Origin: Serripes groenlandicus
Taxonomy: Eukaryota; Mollusca; Bivalvia; Cardiida; Cardiidae
Assembly: GCA_031761405.1 (NCBI GenBank)
Contig: JASEVX010000003.1
Coordinates: forward strand, 61,575,465-61,639,464
Length of the DNA stretch: 64,000 nt
Direction of reading: 5' to 3'
Made by a program: the position numbers and the translations under genes
In this document: positions 24,930 to 38,470 of the stretch, in pieces
Numbering within the stretch: the first letter of the stretch is position 1
How the letters are laid out: every line of letters starts with the position of its first letter
The notes under the pieces: generated by a model
Told to the model about the DNA's origin: nothing
What the model saw: only the letters and a program-made list of their open reading frames with translations
Databases searched by the model: none

Positions 24930-25010
24930 GCGCGGACTGCGCAGGCTAATCTGGGTCGATACATTACGCAGAGGCCAAACTGTTGGTTTTCTCGCGGGAC
25001 GGCTCACACG
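24930..25010. mobile_element. R4 MITE, right end only
   Basis: GCGCGGACTGCGCAGGCT to CTCGCGGGACGGCTCA, directly after an R1 remnant. Confidence 0.7.
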
Positions 25011-25014
25011 TATT

Positions 25015-25840
25015 TTCACAATTTCCGAGACAAAAACATGACAAATCATAACTAGCATCATTAGTGTATGCCGCGGCCTATAAATATAATTTTCTTCTTT
25101 TTGGGTTGTGTTTCGAGTCAGATCGATACACAAATACGAAGATAGCGCGATAGTATAACATTTCAATAAAAATTGCCTTCCTAACACAATAAAACCCCAA
25201 TCCGGCTTAACTTATTAAACTGAACTCCGCTTTAAAACCCATTTGAACTGGTCTAAAATTATTTCAGGTTAATCTTATTTTAAAATACTCGGGTAATATC
25301 GGAAAGAAAAATCAGAATTATTGTAACATAGTGCGGGAACAGTTCTGTCTTACAGTAAAAGCGCAAACAGGACTGTTATATCGCTGTGTTTTTGAGTGAC
25401 ATTTCGTAAAAATAATGTAAAGAAAACCACACGAGTTTATGAGCATTAAGGAACTTGTTATTAAAATACATTAAGTTGATCGAAGTAACTGTTATAAAGA
25501 TATAAGTGTATATGCGGGGTCTGGACTAAAAAACATCGCATTTTAAAATCGGATTAAATATTTTAATGTTCATTATATTGGAGGGAATTCAACTCATTTA
25601 ATTAGGATAGCGTCATGTGAGAAAATGTTTCGTTGGGGATTTTTCGATCCCAGGTAACCGAGTTATTTTGTATTTTACTTTCGTCTCTCTGTCTCTCTGA
25701 CAGGTCTTTTATCTATTTATCTTGATAATTATTGCAATAATAATGCGTTATTTAATATGTTATCTTGTCAAGGAAAAATATGTAAGACTTTATCTAAGAT
25801 AGTTTCATCTACACGATAGCCACGTTATTGTATGTGTTTT
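25015..25840. other. No gene recognised
   Basis: AT-rich, no reading frame or repeat that I could support. Confidence 0.5.
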
Positions 25841-25846
25841 TTCTAA

Positions 25847-26009
25847 ACCCTTTCCCACATTCAAAACATCTGCATCAGATCACTTTGAAACAATATTTTA
25901 AAAAACATTGTGAAAAAAGAGAAATTGAACTCTGCTTTTTGCCACAAGTTTTTAAATTTTAGCCTGCTGCACAGGCGCCAAAAAGCGTTTGCATGTTTGA
26001 ATGTGTTAA
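25847..26009. mobile_element. Diverged R1-like element
   Basis: AACCCTTTCCCACATTC start, GCCACAAGTTTTT core, TTAAC end; heavily mutated. Confidence 0.45.
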
Positions 26010-26310
26010 CTTTTAACATCATATAATGCCTTAATAAGTTTTAACGTTGAAATTTGGACAAGTGAAAATAACTTTTGGACAGAGATAAGAAATCTTCTTG
26101 GAAAAGAAGTAACTTCCCGTTCTGTGCAATTTCGCATGTTCTAAAAAGGTTTTCTAATGCAAATTTAACTGAATTAAACGGTTAAAATAATTGATAAAAT
26201 AAAACTTTCCAACTTCGGTATCATTTTCATATAATTGATAATTACGGACAACTTTTAAAGAATTCGAATTATATCTAATCTAAATCCATCAACGAGTCTC
26301 AATATTGATC

Positions 26311-26530
26311 GATTGATTGATTGATTTATAAATTAATGGGGGTCTTACGCTCACTCAAGACGTTTTCAGTCATATCACGGCGGCAAGCTCTCAAACCTCA
26401 ATGTTTCCTGCTTTCCTCATACCAGTACTCCTCACAACTGTATTTCCAAGCAATTGGCTCCTTTTCCACTTACGAAAACTGTTAAATCAATGGTGGAAAA
26501 TGAATGACGATTGACGCATTTGACTTGTTA
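26311..26530 (-). repeat. S-A SINE, head lost
   Basis: GATTGATTGATTTATAAATT, GTCATATCACGGCGGCAAGC and GGTGGAAAATGAATGACG; an R4 element follows. Confidence 0.65.
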
Positions 26531-26578
26531 AAACACGAGTCTCAAGAAGAACTTAGCGATGAGTACAGATACAATCGA

Positions 26579-26845
26579 GTAAGCTGTTCCACGAGAAAAC
26601 CAACATTATGGACTCTGCGTAATGTAACGACCAAGATCAGCTTGTGTTATCCGCTCAGGCTAAACCGGGCGACACATTCCGTTTTAGGCGAAAAGAGGTA
26701 TAGAGTAATGATTCCAGAAACAGAAAATCCACAGGAGGCGAAAAGTGTCTGTCCTGGTTAGCCTGAACGGCATGCTTAGGCTGATCCGGGTCAATACTTT
26801 ACGCAGAGTTCACAATGTTGGTTTTCTCTCGTGGAACGGCTTATG
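26579..26845. mobile_element. R4 MITE
   Basis: Full-length; it interrupts the decayed S-A SINE region that starts at 26311. Confidence 0.78.
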
Positions 26846-26965
26846 TGTACTATGCAAAACAAAGCTAATTACCGTGACATGTCATATATATATTGTTGAA
26901 AACATATTTGATAGTAATTAAAACATCGATACTACAAGGACGAACGTAAATTCAAATTAGGTGAC

Positions 26966-27187
26966 ACGTACACAGACAAATTTCTGACGCCTCTGCAGCA
27001 GACGACTTTTGACAAACATTGTGACAAAAGGAGAAATTGCCAAATTTGGCAATTTCTTCTTTTGCCACAATGTTTTCAACATTATTCAACAATTGAAATT
27101 TCATTTAAAGAGCTGTTTCATATTTTGTTGTCTAGATGTTTTCAAAGTCCGTCTGCTACCATATTGGTGTATGTGGGAAAGGGTTAA
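26966..27187. mobile_element. R1 MITE with altered but still paired hairpin
   Basis: The core reads TTGCCAAATTTGGCAA (27037-27052) instead of TTGCTC/GAGCAA: both stem arms changed together. Right end GGGAAAGGGTTAA is intact. Confidence 0.7.
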
Positions 27188-27880
27188 TAATGCACGTTAT
27201 ACAAAAAGCGAGCTCTGTGGACACCTCCAATGGCATAGTCGGTTTGTTGTGATGAGTCTCCTATGATATGTTGCTAAGACACTATTCAGACGATGCGAAA
27301 TCGTTTTCATCGCTTGTCCATAAAAGGGCGTCGAGTCCCGGTAGCTCAGTCGGTAACGAGGTGGGCTGTCAATTCAGTGGTTGTTGAGTTCGAATCCCGG
27401 ATCGGCCAACTTTCTTTCCAACGTTTGACATAAGTCATTGCGACATGCGTCATTCGTCTTTCACCAATGGCTAAGTCTATTTGGAAAAGCAGCCAGTTGC
27501 TTGGGATGCATTGTTGTGTGGAGAACCAGGAAACACATGAGTAGAGTGAACTGGCCGCCGTGATATGACTGAGATATTGTTAAAAACGGCGTTAAATCCC
27601 AATCAATTAACTAAGGCGTTTTTTTCGTTGTGTGTCTTTGTGTGTGTGTGTAGATAAACCAATTTGATTTTGATTTGTATAGACTGCAACATTTTTTAAT
27701 TTGTTCGAAAGGAGGTATGCCGTATTAAATATGTTATACGCCATAATTTACGGAACTGTTACACGTTAATAGGTCTAAGAATTACACAATTGTCGAGAGA
27801 GGCAAACATACAGACAGACAAACAAATAGTCATACAGACAAACAGAGAGAAGAGCGCGTGCGCGAGGAAGCGGCGTGCGT

Positions 27881-27893
27881 GAAGAGAGAGAGA

Positions 27894-27941
<48 letters not shown>

Positions 27942-28344
27942 GAGAGAGAGAGTAGAGAGAGAGATGAGAGAGAGAGAGAGAGAGAAAGAGATATAATATA
28001 TATATATAGAGAAGAGAGAGAGATAGCGATAGAAAGAGAGAGAGAGAGAGAGAGAGAAAATTGAGAGTACGAGAGAAGAGAGAGGGAGAAACAGATAGAC
28101 AAAGAGAGAAAGAAAGAAGGAGAGAGAGAACATATAGAGAGAAAGAGAGAAGGAGAGAGAGAACATATAGAGAGAAAGAGAGAAGGAGAGAGAGAACATA
28201 TAGAGAGAAAGAGAGAAGGAGAGAGAGAACATAGTAGAGAAAGTGATAGGAAGAAAGTGACAGAGATGACCACAGTGTAGAGGAGAGAGAGAGAGAGAGG
28301 AGAGAGAGAGATGAAGAGAGAGAGAGAGAGAGAGATATATAGAG

Positions 28345-28411
<67 letters not shown>

Positions 28412-28541
28412 CAGACAGACAGACAGACATACAGAGAGAGAGACAGAGAGACAGAGAGAGAGAGATAGATGATAGAGAGAGAGACGAGAGACAAAGAGGA
28501 GATAGATAGAGAGAGAGAAAGAGAGAGAGAGACCGAGAGAC

Positions 28542-28593
<52 letters not shown>

Positions 28594-28594
28594 G

Positions 28595-28657
<63 letters not shown>

Positions 28658-28700
28658 GGGGAGAGGGTGGTTGGAGGGCGCGGGGGGGTGGGGGGGGGGT
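27881..28700. repeat. (GA)n microsatellite, left copy
   Basis: GA dinucleotide tract with AGAGAACATAT sub-repeats (about four copies of a ~33-bp unit near 28095-28235) and a G-run at the right end; error-rich. Confidence 0.95.
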
Positions 28701-29105
28701 GTAAGAGAAAAAGAGAGACTATCGCATGATGAATACATAATGCATGTTGGGTCAGTATTATATATTTCTGAGTAAACTGACGTTATCTTGTAACAATGTC
28801 GATAGACTGATCATCAAGCGATAATACAGATAGATTATTTATTTTTAATTAAATTTTTTCAGGAACTTGTCTCCTAACTGATGAAGACAGGGGCTTGCTG
28901 ACCCAAGACCATCACCAAAAACAAACGAGGCCACTCATTGCGTGGCTCTTATTACCAAACTGGCATCCTCATCCATCCTCCATCGCAAAACAGCTTTATC
29001 TACAACATTTCCACCGGTCGTAGAAATCACTTGACCACAGAAAAGGGGCGGTCCCTTACGGAGAGGCATTGTTTCCGGGCGTCAGGAGTACCCCGGACGT
29101 CTTCT

Positions 29106-29240
29106 ATGTCTGCTACGACAGCGAGCACAGTGAAACAGGACACACCCAAGTATGCTGGTGTTTGGGGTACACGAAGGAGAAAGGGTCGGCATAGATGTGC
29201 CTATTGGGGCACCCGTGGGGGAGGTGAAGAGATGGTTCAG
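29106..29240 (+). pseudogene. Broken copy of ANKUB1-like exon 1 (assembly duplicate)
   Basis: This matches 36178-36312 but has a 1-base insertion (ACACCCAAG versus ACACCAAG) that shifts the frame after the first dozen codons, a small rearrangement (GGGGCACCC versus GGGGCCACC) and a 1-base deletion (GAAGAGATGG versus GAAGAAGATGG). Net length is unchanged at 135 bp. The errors are homopolymer or short-indel type, as in unpolished long reads. I interpret it as a low-quality contig-end copy of the same locus and not as a true pseudogene. Confidence 0.75.
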
Positions 29241-32200
29241 GTGAATATCAAGTCGTGTTTTACCTTTCCCACATACAGACGCATCTAGGCACAATTATGA
29301 AAACATAAAATCTCTTCTTAAATAAATGAATTGATTTGATTGATAGGGTTAACTATTTCAGCGCCGAATTGTTTAAAAGTAGACTCTTCCCCATGTTCAA
29401 AATCGGGCGCCTCCATTTCTCATGATATACAATTTTGGACAATTTTGATAACTAAAGGCAACACAATGCTGATTTCAGGTGAGACAGCTCGTTACGAGCT
29501 GACTCGCCTGAATCAGTATTGTTTGCAATAACCTGAATATTGAATTGCCTTTGGCGCTGAAAGAGTTAAACGCTATTTTCAATAACATTTCAGTCATATC
29601 ACGCCCGCCAGTTCATCTACTGATGCGTTTCCTGGCCTTCTCAACACCAGTTACTCCACTCAACAATCTTTCCAAGGCAAATGGACTGCCTTTTCCACAT
29701 GAGTACCGTTAGCCCATTAGTGAAAGACGAATGACGCCGAGCTAGGATTTGAACTCACAACGCTGGATAGACAGCCCGCGTCGCTACCCGACCTGAGCTA
29801 CCGGGGCTAAAAGTACAGTTGAATCTCAGTATATCGACTATAGGAACTCTCGAACTCCCCTGAAAATGTCGAACCCGGCTCTCGGTCCTGACTTAAAAAT
29901 GTTTTCATAATTTAATTGATTTTACTCCGGAAAACTCGCACATCTTCTTATTGGCAATAACGTACCTAACTCATAGTTAATAGCCCCCATCGGTTAAATT
30001 ATAGAACACATTACATGCGCATTTGCAGATAAACAATATACAGTTCTTTATTTTATTGGCAATATTCATTGATATTTAATAAAGATATAAAACTGGGGAA
30101 TAGTTTTTTCCTTCTGTAAGTTCTTAATTTCTACGTCATAAATGTGTCAGTGATTAAACGAAAAGACACCCGAAAAGACACCGGAATTCTTTCTTACGCG
30201 CTTTTATTTCCGATCACGTAGATTATATTAGCAGAATAAAACACATATGAATGCGATTCCTATCAAAATGCATAACAATCTAGTCATACATAAATTTTAA
30301 CATCAGACATCCAATGAATAAAAGAAGAGTTCAGTAACGGTAACATGGGTAACCAGTTATAAGTATCCGTAACCCTTGGTTATCATCGGTAACCGGGCCT
30401 AAACAGCAGAATTAAATTCAAAATAAAGGACGGCGAGTAGTGACACATGTGAACCAGTGAACTAAGCGTTTGAAATTAAGTCCCAACAATCAAAACATCC
30501 ATTTAGGTGTGGGTTCGAAGTCAATCTGATAAAAAGTACACGATCTTCGGAAAACGAAGCGTAGCGTTTTTGAGGAGATGATTTTAATCACTATTGGGTT
30601 CGAACTTAAACGTGCGTTAATCTTATTTCTGTATCACATACATTTTAAACCTCATTTTTCTTTTCTTTTTATAAGTTATAATTATTTTTACATATGAATG
30701 ACACGATATGTTTTACATGTCTTGAAAATCTGTTTTTTATACCTCTACCTAAAGTGCTATACTTAACTCGTTCGTAAAGAAATAATCCGGATTAGTATAA
30801 TCACCCTTATTTCTACATATATAAAAGCATACAGAGGTCCAGATAATGAGAGGTTTTCTCCACGATATTTCTCTTATTATCCAACGAAACCTTATGTTGT
30901 GGGTACTCAAAAGAATCCACTCATTGAGATGATCCTTTGAGTACCCACAACATAAGGTCGGTGGATAAAATAAGGATTTTAGAACAAGTATAACGAGCAA
31001 TGGAAAACTATTTAACGCCTATAAAGTGATAAACCTTGGTCAAAATATAATAATTTAAGTTACAACCGTTTTACGCCAAGCCCTCGAAATATGAATGGAT
31101 GGGACTGTTTGATAGATTCATATCCTCAACAGGTTCTATATTATGTGCTTTCAGGGGGTTAAGAAACGGGAAAAGGACGACTCTCCGTAGGACAATGTAC
31201 CTAAACCTTTTTAATCCCTACGTGGCCTAGTGGTTAGTGTCCGGGGATTTGGAACCGAGCGTCCCGAGTTTGATCTCATGTTGCGGCGCTGTGGTCATGG
31301 TCGAGCGTCACTACCTATCCTAGTACTGGTTTGTTTACCCAGGGATCATGAATAAGTGAACTCTCGCCATGATATAACTGAAGATCATGCGTAATGTTGA
31401 AAACCGCGTAAAAACTCAACAAAACAAAACAAACTAAATTCTAGTGTGTAGGTTATTATCATATAGACGCACGAGACGACGACAATTAGTTAATCTGTTA
31501 TATTTACATAAACTCTTTAGTGTAATAGTGTTAGAGGAGATTAATCTGTAATCCCATGAAACAACAACGCCAAATTTCTAGGCTAAAATATGGAAAGTAT
31601 AGGTAAAATTTATAAACATTTACCGCAACGAAAAAGACCGAACTATTCCGAAATGTAGGTACTTTCGATTTTGGTCCAGGTTGTTGTCCTTCTGGCGAAT
31701 TCGCGAACTATTTCAAAGCAATTAACATACGTAGGAAGAACAAATTCACGTTATTTTAGGTATAGTTCGATAGAGAAAAGTATTATTGATCGATTTCCGT
31801 ACTTCAAATTCATATATTTGTTCGAATACTTTGAAAAAAAAATGAGTTGAAGCGAGGCGACCCAGAAAACTGTGTCCACCCTTGTTAGTATCTATGCATA
31901 GAGTAGGTCATATCTATTTTTTAGAGGAGCAAGACCCTGCGGTTGCAGTTGCGATACGCGGCTCTCTCTTTTTTTGTGTTCTCGGAGCAAAGGAATAATT
32001 GAAATCTCATTCGTATCTCGCGAGATATCAATTTTCCCAGGCCACCCTCTCAGTAACTTACTTCCGAACGTATCCACTATTGCAACCTTAATATATTCCC
32101 AATGTACAGTATGTAACGTGATATACGCAAGTCAAGCAAATTACCTGTTAGCAAGGTCATGATATAACCGTTTGTAAATGCCTTTTACCCTTTCCCACAT

Positions 32201-33432
32201 ATTAACGCTTTTCTGACGCCCTGTACAGCAGACGAGCTTTTGAAAACATAGTGGCATAGGGGAGATGTTGCTCATTTCGAGCAATGTCTGCTTTTTAGCG
32301 AAGTGCACTGGTCTTTGATGTGATGTGCCAAATTACGTCTTCGTTTGGGGACATTTTCATCTATAAGAAACAGACTTGTTCAGCACCTATTTGTTGACAT
32401 GTAGTTTGTTGTCAAAGGAGGATAATCAATATCTAAGCGTAACCAACTTTTTTTTCGGCGATAGCTGATTAACGTGGGTTTTGACCTAGATGCTTAAACA
32501 AATGATCTAAATTGTGTGAGACCAATCAAATGTTGTATTTAATGAATAATGTCGAAGAAATAAAAGGAAATGAAACGTTTTGATTGGTTCAATCCTACGA
32601 GAGGCACTAATAAGGTGAAGTTTTAAAATGAAATGTTCTGCCATACTAACTCTTTAATTGTGTTCCTTTAAAAAATACATTTCAGTGAAAAAATTAGTGA
32701 AAATGTATGAAATGTTATATTTAAGAGCAAAATATTAATTATTTTTGAGAAGCATGATAAGTTTTCAGTTATTTATCGTCAATGAAATGTAATACACCTC
32801 TTGGGAGCCTCGCGTAACTCTCCAGTCATGTTACGGGGTATTCTCGGCCTTGATAATCTATTTATAGAAACTGAAGCTGGATGGAGGAGATTGCCTTTTG
32901 GGTAAACACATAGATTATTGTTATGATTTAGTAGTTGATACTGGAATAAAGATATAAGACAAGTTGATTCGATCCTTTTCCGTTTTAGTATTTAATAATC
33001 TCGGAGAGTTTACATAATATTGGCTGACACGTGGTTCTAAAAAGAAAGATAAACAAAAACGGCGGAAGCTACACTCGATTACCGATTCCATACCTTTTAA
33101 AGAATGATGATTCTAATCGAACAATGTTCCAACTGGTTCACGATTATAATGCATTACCAAATTCAAGGAGCTGTCGAATTCTTAGATATACATCATTATT
33201 GCGCAAAATTTATAGAATTCATGAAAAATTACTGATTATTTTGATTATTAACAAATCCTTTCTGATATTCAAAAACAAATAATAGGCGCATGTTCCCATT
33301 TCTTAGTGTTTTCTCCTATTGATCACCGTTTATCTTTTTTAAAGATTTTCTTGTTTAAATTTGTGGATAAGTTTCTAATGTCCTTAGATATAAACATATT
33401 GCTCAAACCTTGTTATATCCTAGTGATTTCAG

Positions 33433-34085
33433 AAACAGTTGAATAATATTCATTTGACGAACTGGTCAAGCAAGACAAGAAGATATTAGTAGTATCATAC
33501 GCTGGGGCGGACCCTGAATGATAACTGGATTTTCACGCGATCTCGGTATAGTTCCTGGATCAACAGTCAAGGTTTGCATGAAAGAAGAAGTATAAACCGG
33601 TGCTGTTTGTGCGAAATGTTCCCATAGTAACGAAATAATAGAAATCATGGACGGATTACAACGTAGAAAAATGGTAGTCCGCCGATTTGCGTACCATTCG
33701 TCGCAAAGAAGTCTGGACTTCCTGTTTCTATAGTTTAGACTTGTGACACGTGATGGTTTGGAACTCTATGATAAACATGAGTTATTTCGATTCATAGAAT
33801 AGAGTGTGGTGATACCGTCTATATGGAAAATTGGGACGGCTGGACGGAAATAATTAACTACAGTATATTAGGCCTTACCCCAAGTGTCGTGCCCCCTTAT
33901 TAGTACAGAGACGAGATCCAGTCTCGATTTTCAACTCAAGGTTGTCATGTACATTGCCTCCCATTTTTGGAAGCGTGGATCTCGCGAGAACTTGCATCAG
34001 AAAACGGGATAAGGCCTGACGCCAGCCAATCGGAGAAACATCCCTCTCGACAATGGTGTCGCGAACAGTCGCACATAGAAACGTT
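33433..34085 (+). pseudogene. Broken, truncated copy of ANKUB1-like exon 2 (assembly duplicate)
   Basis: Near-identical to 40419-41050, but carrying many scattered single-base insertions (for example GGACCCTG versus GGACCTG, TCACGCGATC versus TCACCGATC, AAGTATAAACC versus AAGTAAAACC), so no reading frame survives. It stops exactly where the 200-N gap begins, in the middle of the ankyrin region. Indels every few tens of bases with almost no substitutions argue for sequencing error in a contig end, not for decay by mutation. Confidence 0.8.
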
Positions 34086-34285
34086 NNNNNNNNNNNNNNN
34101 NNNNNNNNNNNNNNNNNNNNNNNNNNNNNNNNNNNNNNNNNNNNNNNNNNNNNNNNNNNNNNNNNNNNNNNNNNNNNNNNNNNNNNNNNNNNNNNNNNNN
34201 NNNNNNNNNNNNNNNNNNNNNNNNNNNNNNNNNNNNNNNNNNNNNNNNNNNNNNNNNNNNNNNNNNNNNNNNNNNNNNNNNNNNN
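34086..34285. other. Assembly gap (200 N) between two overlapping copies
   Basis: Exactly 200 N. Sequence on its left repeats sequence starting on its right, so the true gap is probably negative (the contigs overlap by about 6.8 kb). Confidence 0.99.
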
Positions 34286-34436
34286 AAGGGTTAATAATGC
34301 ACGTTATACAAAAGCCGAGCTCTGTGGACACCTCCAATGGCATAGTCGGTTTGTTGTGATGAGTCTCCTATGATATGTTGCTAAGACACTATTCAGACGA
34401 TGCGAAATCGTTTTCATCGCTTGTCCTAAAAGGCGT

Positions 34437-34711
34437 CGAGTCCCGGTAGCTCAGTCGGTAACGAGGTGGGCTGTCAATTCAGTGGTTGTGAGTTCGAATC
34501 CCGGATCGGCCAACTTTCTTTCCAACGTTTGACATAAGTCATTGCGACATGCGTCATTCGTCTTTCACCAATGGCTAAGTCTATTTGGAAAAGCAGCCAG
34601 TTGCTTGGGATGATTGTTGTGTGGAGAACCAGGAAACACATGAGTAGGTGAACTGGCCGCCGTGATATGACTGAGAAATTGTTAAAAAACGGCGTTAAAT
34701 CCCAATCAATT
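34437..34711 (+). repeat. S-A SINE, complete with ~10-bp target duplication
   Basis: tRNA head GTCCCGGTAGCTCAGTCGG with box B GTGAGTTCGAATCCCGG, tail to CGTTAAATCCCAATCAATT. CTAAAAGGCGT precedes and CTAAAGGCGT follows. Left-copy equivalent 27333-27606. Confidence 0.82.
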
Positions 34712-34976
34712 AACTAAAGGCGTTTTTTCGTTGTGTGTCTTTGTGTGTGTGTGTAGATAAACCAATTTGATTTTGATTGTATAGACTGCAACATTTTTTA
34801 ATTTGTTGAAAGGAGGTATGCCGTATTAAATATGTTATACGCCATATTTACGGAACTGTTACACGTTAATAGGTCTAAGAATTACACAATTGTCGAGAGA
34901 GGCAAACATACAGACAGACAAACAAATAGTCATACAGACAAACAGAGAGAGAGCGCGTGCGCGAGGAAGCGCGTGC

Positions 34977-35778
<802 letters not shown>

Positions 35779-36177
35779 GTAGAGAAAAAGAGAGACTATC
35801 GCATGATGAATACATAATGCATGTTGGGTCAGTATTATATATTTCTGAGTAAACTGACGTTATCTTGTAACAATGTCGATAGACTGATCATCAAGCGATA
35901 ATACAGATAGATTATTTATTTTTAATTATATTTTTTCAGGAACTTGTCTCCTAACTGATGAAGACAGGGGCTGCTGACCAAGACCATCACCAAAAACATA
36001 CGAGGCCACTCATTGCGTGGCTCTTATTACCAAACTGGCATCCTCATCCATCCTCCATCGCAAAACAGCTTTATCTCAACATTTCCCACCGGTCGTAGAA
36101 ATCACTTGACCACAGAAAAGGGGCGGTCCTTACGGAGAGGCATTGTTTCCGGGCGTCAGGAGTACCGGACGTCTTCT

Positions 36178-36312
36178 ATGTCTGCTACGACAGCGAGCAC
36201 AGTGAAACAGGACACACCAAGTATGCTGGTGTTTGGGGTACACGAAGGAGAAAGGGTCGGCATAGATGTGCCTATTGGGGCCACCGTGGGGGAGGTGAAG
36301 AAGATGGTTCAG
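36178..36312 (+). CDS. ANKUB1: ANKUB1-like protein, coding exon 1 of 2
   Basis: This exon encodes residues 1-45 of a 731-residue protein and holds the first half of an N-terminal ubiquitin-like fold: a beta strand near residues 16-20 (MLVFG), a second strand (GIDVPIGATV) and the start of the helix (VGEVKKMVQ). The ATG at 36178 is the first in-frame Met after an in-frame stop near 35960; a second Met (residue 16) starts exactly at the fold and is an alternative. The exon ends CAG|GTGAAT in phase 0, and exon 2 opens in phase 0 (AAACAG), giving a continuous ubiquitin-type helix and strand across the junction. The intron is 4,106 bp and carries SINE, MITE and foldback insertions. The exon is 135 bp, exactly 45 codons. 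A pyrimidine-rich acceptor (TTTTTTCAG, about 35930-35938) upstream could start a 5'-UTR-containing exon; that part is inference. Confidence 0.8.
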
Positions 36313-36418
36313 GTGAATATCAAGTCGTGTTTTACCCTTTCCCACATACAGACGCATCTAGGCACAATTATGAAAAATAAAATCTCTTTAAATAAATGAA
36401 TTGATTTGATTGATAGGG

Positions 36419-36635
36419 TTAACTATTTCAGCGCCGAATTGTTTAAAGTAGACTCTTCCATGTTCAAAATCGGGCGCCTCCATTTCTCATGATATACAAT
36501 TTTGGACAATTTTGATAACTAAAAGGCAAACAATGCTGATTTCAGGTGAGACAGCTCGTTACGAGCTGACTCGCCTGAATCAGTATTGTTTGCAATAACC
36601 TGAATATTGAATTGCCTTTGGCGCTGAAAGAGTTA
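36419..36635. mobile_element. R2 MITE inserted at TTAA of a SINE tail
   Basis: In the ANKUB1-like intron. SINE tail sequence (GATTGATAGGG) is on its left and the rest of the SINE (TTAAACGCTATTTTCAATAA) on its right, so TTAA of the SINE motif GGTTTAACGCC was the target and was duplicated. Left-copy equivalent 29349-29569. Confidence 0.82.
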
Positions 36636-36636
36636 A

Positions 36637-36868
36637 ACGCTATTTTCAATAACATTTCAGTCATATCACGGCCGCCAGTTCATCTACTGATGCGTTTCCT
36701 GGCCTTCTCACACCAGTACTCCACTCAACAATCTTTCCAAGCAATGGACTGCTTTTCCACATAGACCGTTAGCCCATTAGTGAAAGACGAATGACGCCGA
36801 GCTAGGATTTGAACTCACAACGCCTGGATAGACAGCCCGCGTCGCTACCGACTGAGCTACCGGGGCTA
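36637..36868 (-). repeat. S-A SINE carrying the R2 insertion
   Basis: Body and tRNA head (GACTGAGCTACCGGGGCT) to the right of the R2 MITE; the tail end lies left of it (about 36398-36418). In the ANKUB1-like intron. Confidence 0.78.
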
Positions 36869-37911
36869 AAAGTACAGTTGAATCTCAGTATATCGACTAT
36901 AGGAACTCTCGAACACCCTGAAAATGTCGAACCCGGCTCTCGGTCCTGACTAAAAATGTTTTCATAATTTAATTGATTTTACTCCGGAAAACTCGCACAT
37001 CTTCTTATGGCAATAACGTACTAACTCATAGTTAATAGCCCCCATCGGTTAAATTATAGAACACATTACATGCGCATTTGCAGATAAACAATATACATTC
37101 TTTATTTTATTGGCAATATTCATTGATATTTAATAAAGATATAAAACTGGGGATTAGTTTTTTCCTTCGTAAGTTCTTAATTTCTACGTCATAAATGTGT
37201 CAGTGATTAAACGAAAAGACACCGAAAAGACACCGGAATTCTTTCTTACGCGCTTTTATTTCGATCACGTAGATTATATTAGCAGAATAAACACATATGA
37301 ATGCGATTCTTTCAAAATGCATAACAATCTAGTCATACATAAATTTTAACATCAGACATCCCAATTGAATAAAAGAAGAGTTCAGTAACGGAACATGGGT
37401 AACCAGTTATAAGTATCCGTAACCCTTGGTTATCATCGGTAACCGGCCTAAACAGCAGAATTAAATTCAAAATAAAGGACGGCGAGTAGTGACACATGTG
37501 AACCAGTGAACTAAGCGTTTGAAATTAAGTCCAACAATCAAAACATCCATTTAGGTGTGGGTTCGAATCAATCTGATAAAAAGTACACGATCTTCGGAAA
37601 ACGAAGCGTAGCGTTTTTGAGGAGATGATTTTAATCATATTGGGTTCGAATTAAAGTGCGTTAATTTATTTCTGTATCACATACATTTTAACCTCATTTT
37701 CTTTTCTTTTTATAAGTTATAATTATTTTTACATATGAATGACACGATATGTTTTACATGTCTTGAAAATCTGTTTTTTTACCTCTACCTAAAGTGCTAT
37801 ACTTAACTCGTTCGTAAAGAAATAATCCGGATTAGTATAATCACCCTTAATTTACATATATAAAGCATACAGAGGTCCAGATAATGAGAGGTTTTCTCCA
37901 CGATATTTCTA

Positions 37912-38015
37912 CTTATTATCCAACGAAACCTTATGTTGTGGGTACTCAAAAGAATCCACTCATTGAGATGAATCCTTTGAGTACCCACAACATAAGGTCG
38001 GTGGATAAAATAAGG
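37912..38015. repeat. ~104-bp foldback palindrome in the ANKUB1-like intron
   Basis: Arms CCTTATGTTGTGGGTACTCA / TGAGTACCCACAACATAAGG around CCACTCATTGAGATG. Left-copy equivalent 30872-30975. Confidence 0.88.
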
Positions 38016-38025
38016 ATTTTAGAAC

Positions 38026-38131
38026 AAGTATAACGAGCAATGGAAAACTATTTAACGCCTATAAAGTGATAAACCTTGGTCAAAATATAATAATTTAAGT
38101 TACAAACCGTTTTAACGCCAAGCCCTCGAAA
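38026..38131. mobile_element. R3 MITE, 3' half only
   Basis: Right half with the terminal repeat, in the ANKUB1-like intron; left-copy equivalent 30998-31089. Confidence 0.6.
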
Positions 38132-38252
38132 TATGATGGATGGGACTGTTTGATAGATTCATATCCTCAACAGGTTCTATATTATGTGCTTTCAGGGGGT
38201 TAAGAAACGGGAAAAGACGACTCTCCGTAGGACAATGTACCTAAACCTTTTT

Positions 38253-38470
38253 AATCCTACGTGGCCTAGTGGTTAGTGTCGGGGATTTGGAACCGAGCGT
38301 CCCGAGTTTGATCTCATGTTGCGGCGCTGTGGTCATGGTCGAGCGTCACTACCTATCCTAGTACTGGTTTGTTTACCCAGGGATCATGAATAAGTGAACT
38401 CTCGCCATGATATAACTGAAATCATGCGTAATGTTGAAAACCGCGTAAAAACTCAACAAAACAAAACAAA
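38253..38470 (+). repeat. S-C SINE, nearly complete
   Basis: ACGTGGCCTAGTGGTTAGTG box A and GAGTTTGATCTCATG box B, tail to CGTAAAAACTCAACAAAAC. Left-copy equivalent 31215-31435. Confidence 0.77.

Larger units (their letters stand above)
27179..34085. repeat. Left copy of a ~6.8-kb direct duplication (error-rich)
   Basis: Co-linear with 34286-41050 throughout, including intergenic sequence, SINEs, MITEs and the (GA)n tract. It is 142 bp longer, mostly through scattered single-base insertions. It contains a tRNA-headed SINE (27333-27606), (GA)n (27881-28700), R2 MITE (29349-29569), SINE (29571-29808), foldback (30872-30975), partial R3 (30998-31089), S-C SINE (31215-31435), the half foldback (about 31882-31935) and the broken ANKUB1 exons. 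Interpreted as an unmerged contig end. Confidence 0.9.

Noticed and set aside
27333..27410. tRNA gene
   Set aside because: The tRNA-like block is fused to a SINE body with a repeated tail and target duplication; other tRNA-like blocks (3.8, 20.4, 47.3, 63.7 kb) are likewise SINE heads.
33433..34085. A true ANKUB1 paralogue or processed pseudogene
   Set aside because: Identity extends through introns and repeats, the copy stops at the N gap, and the differences are single-base indels; assembly overlap explains it better.
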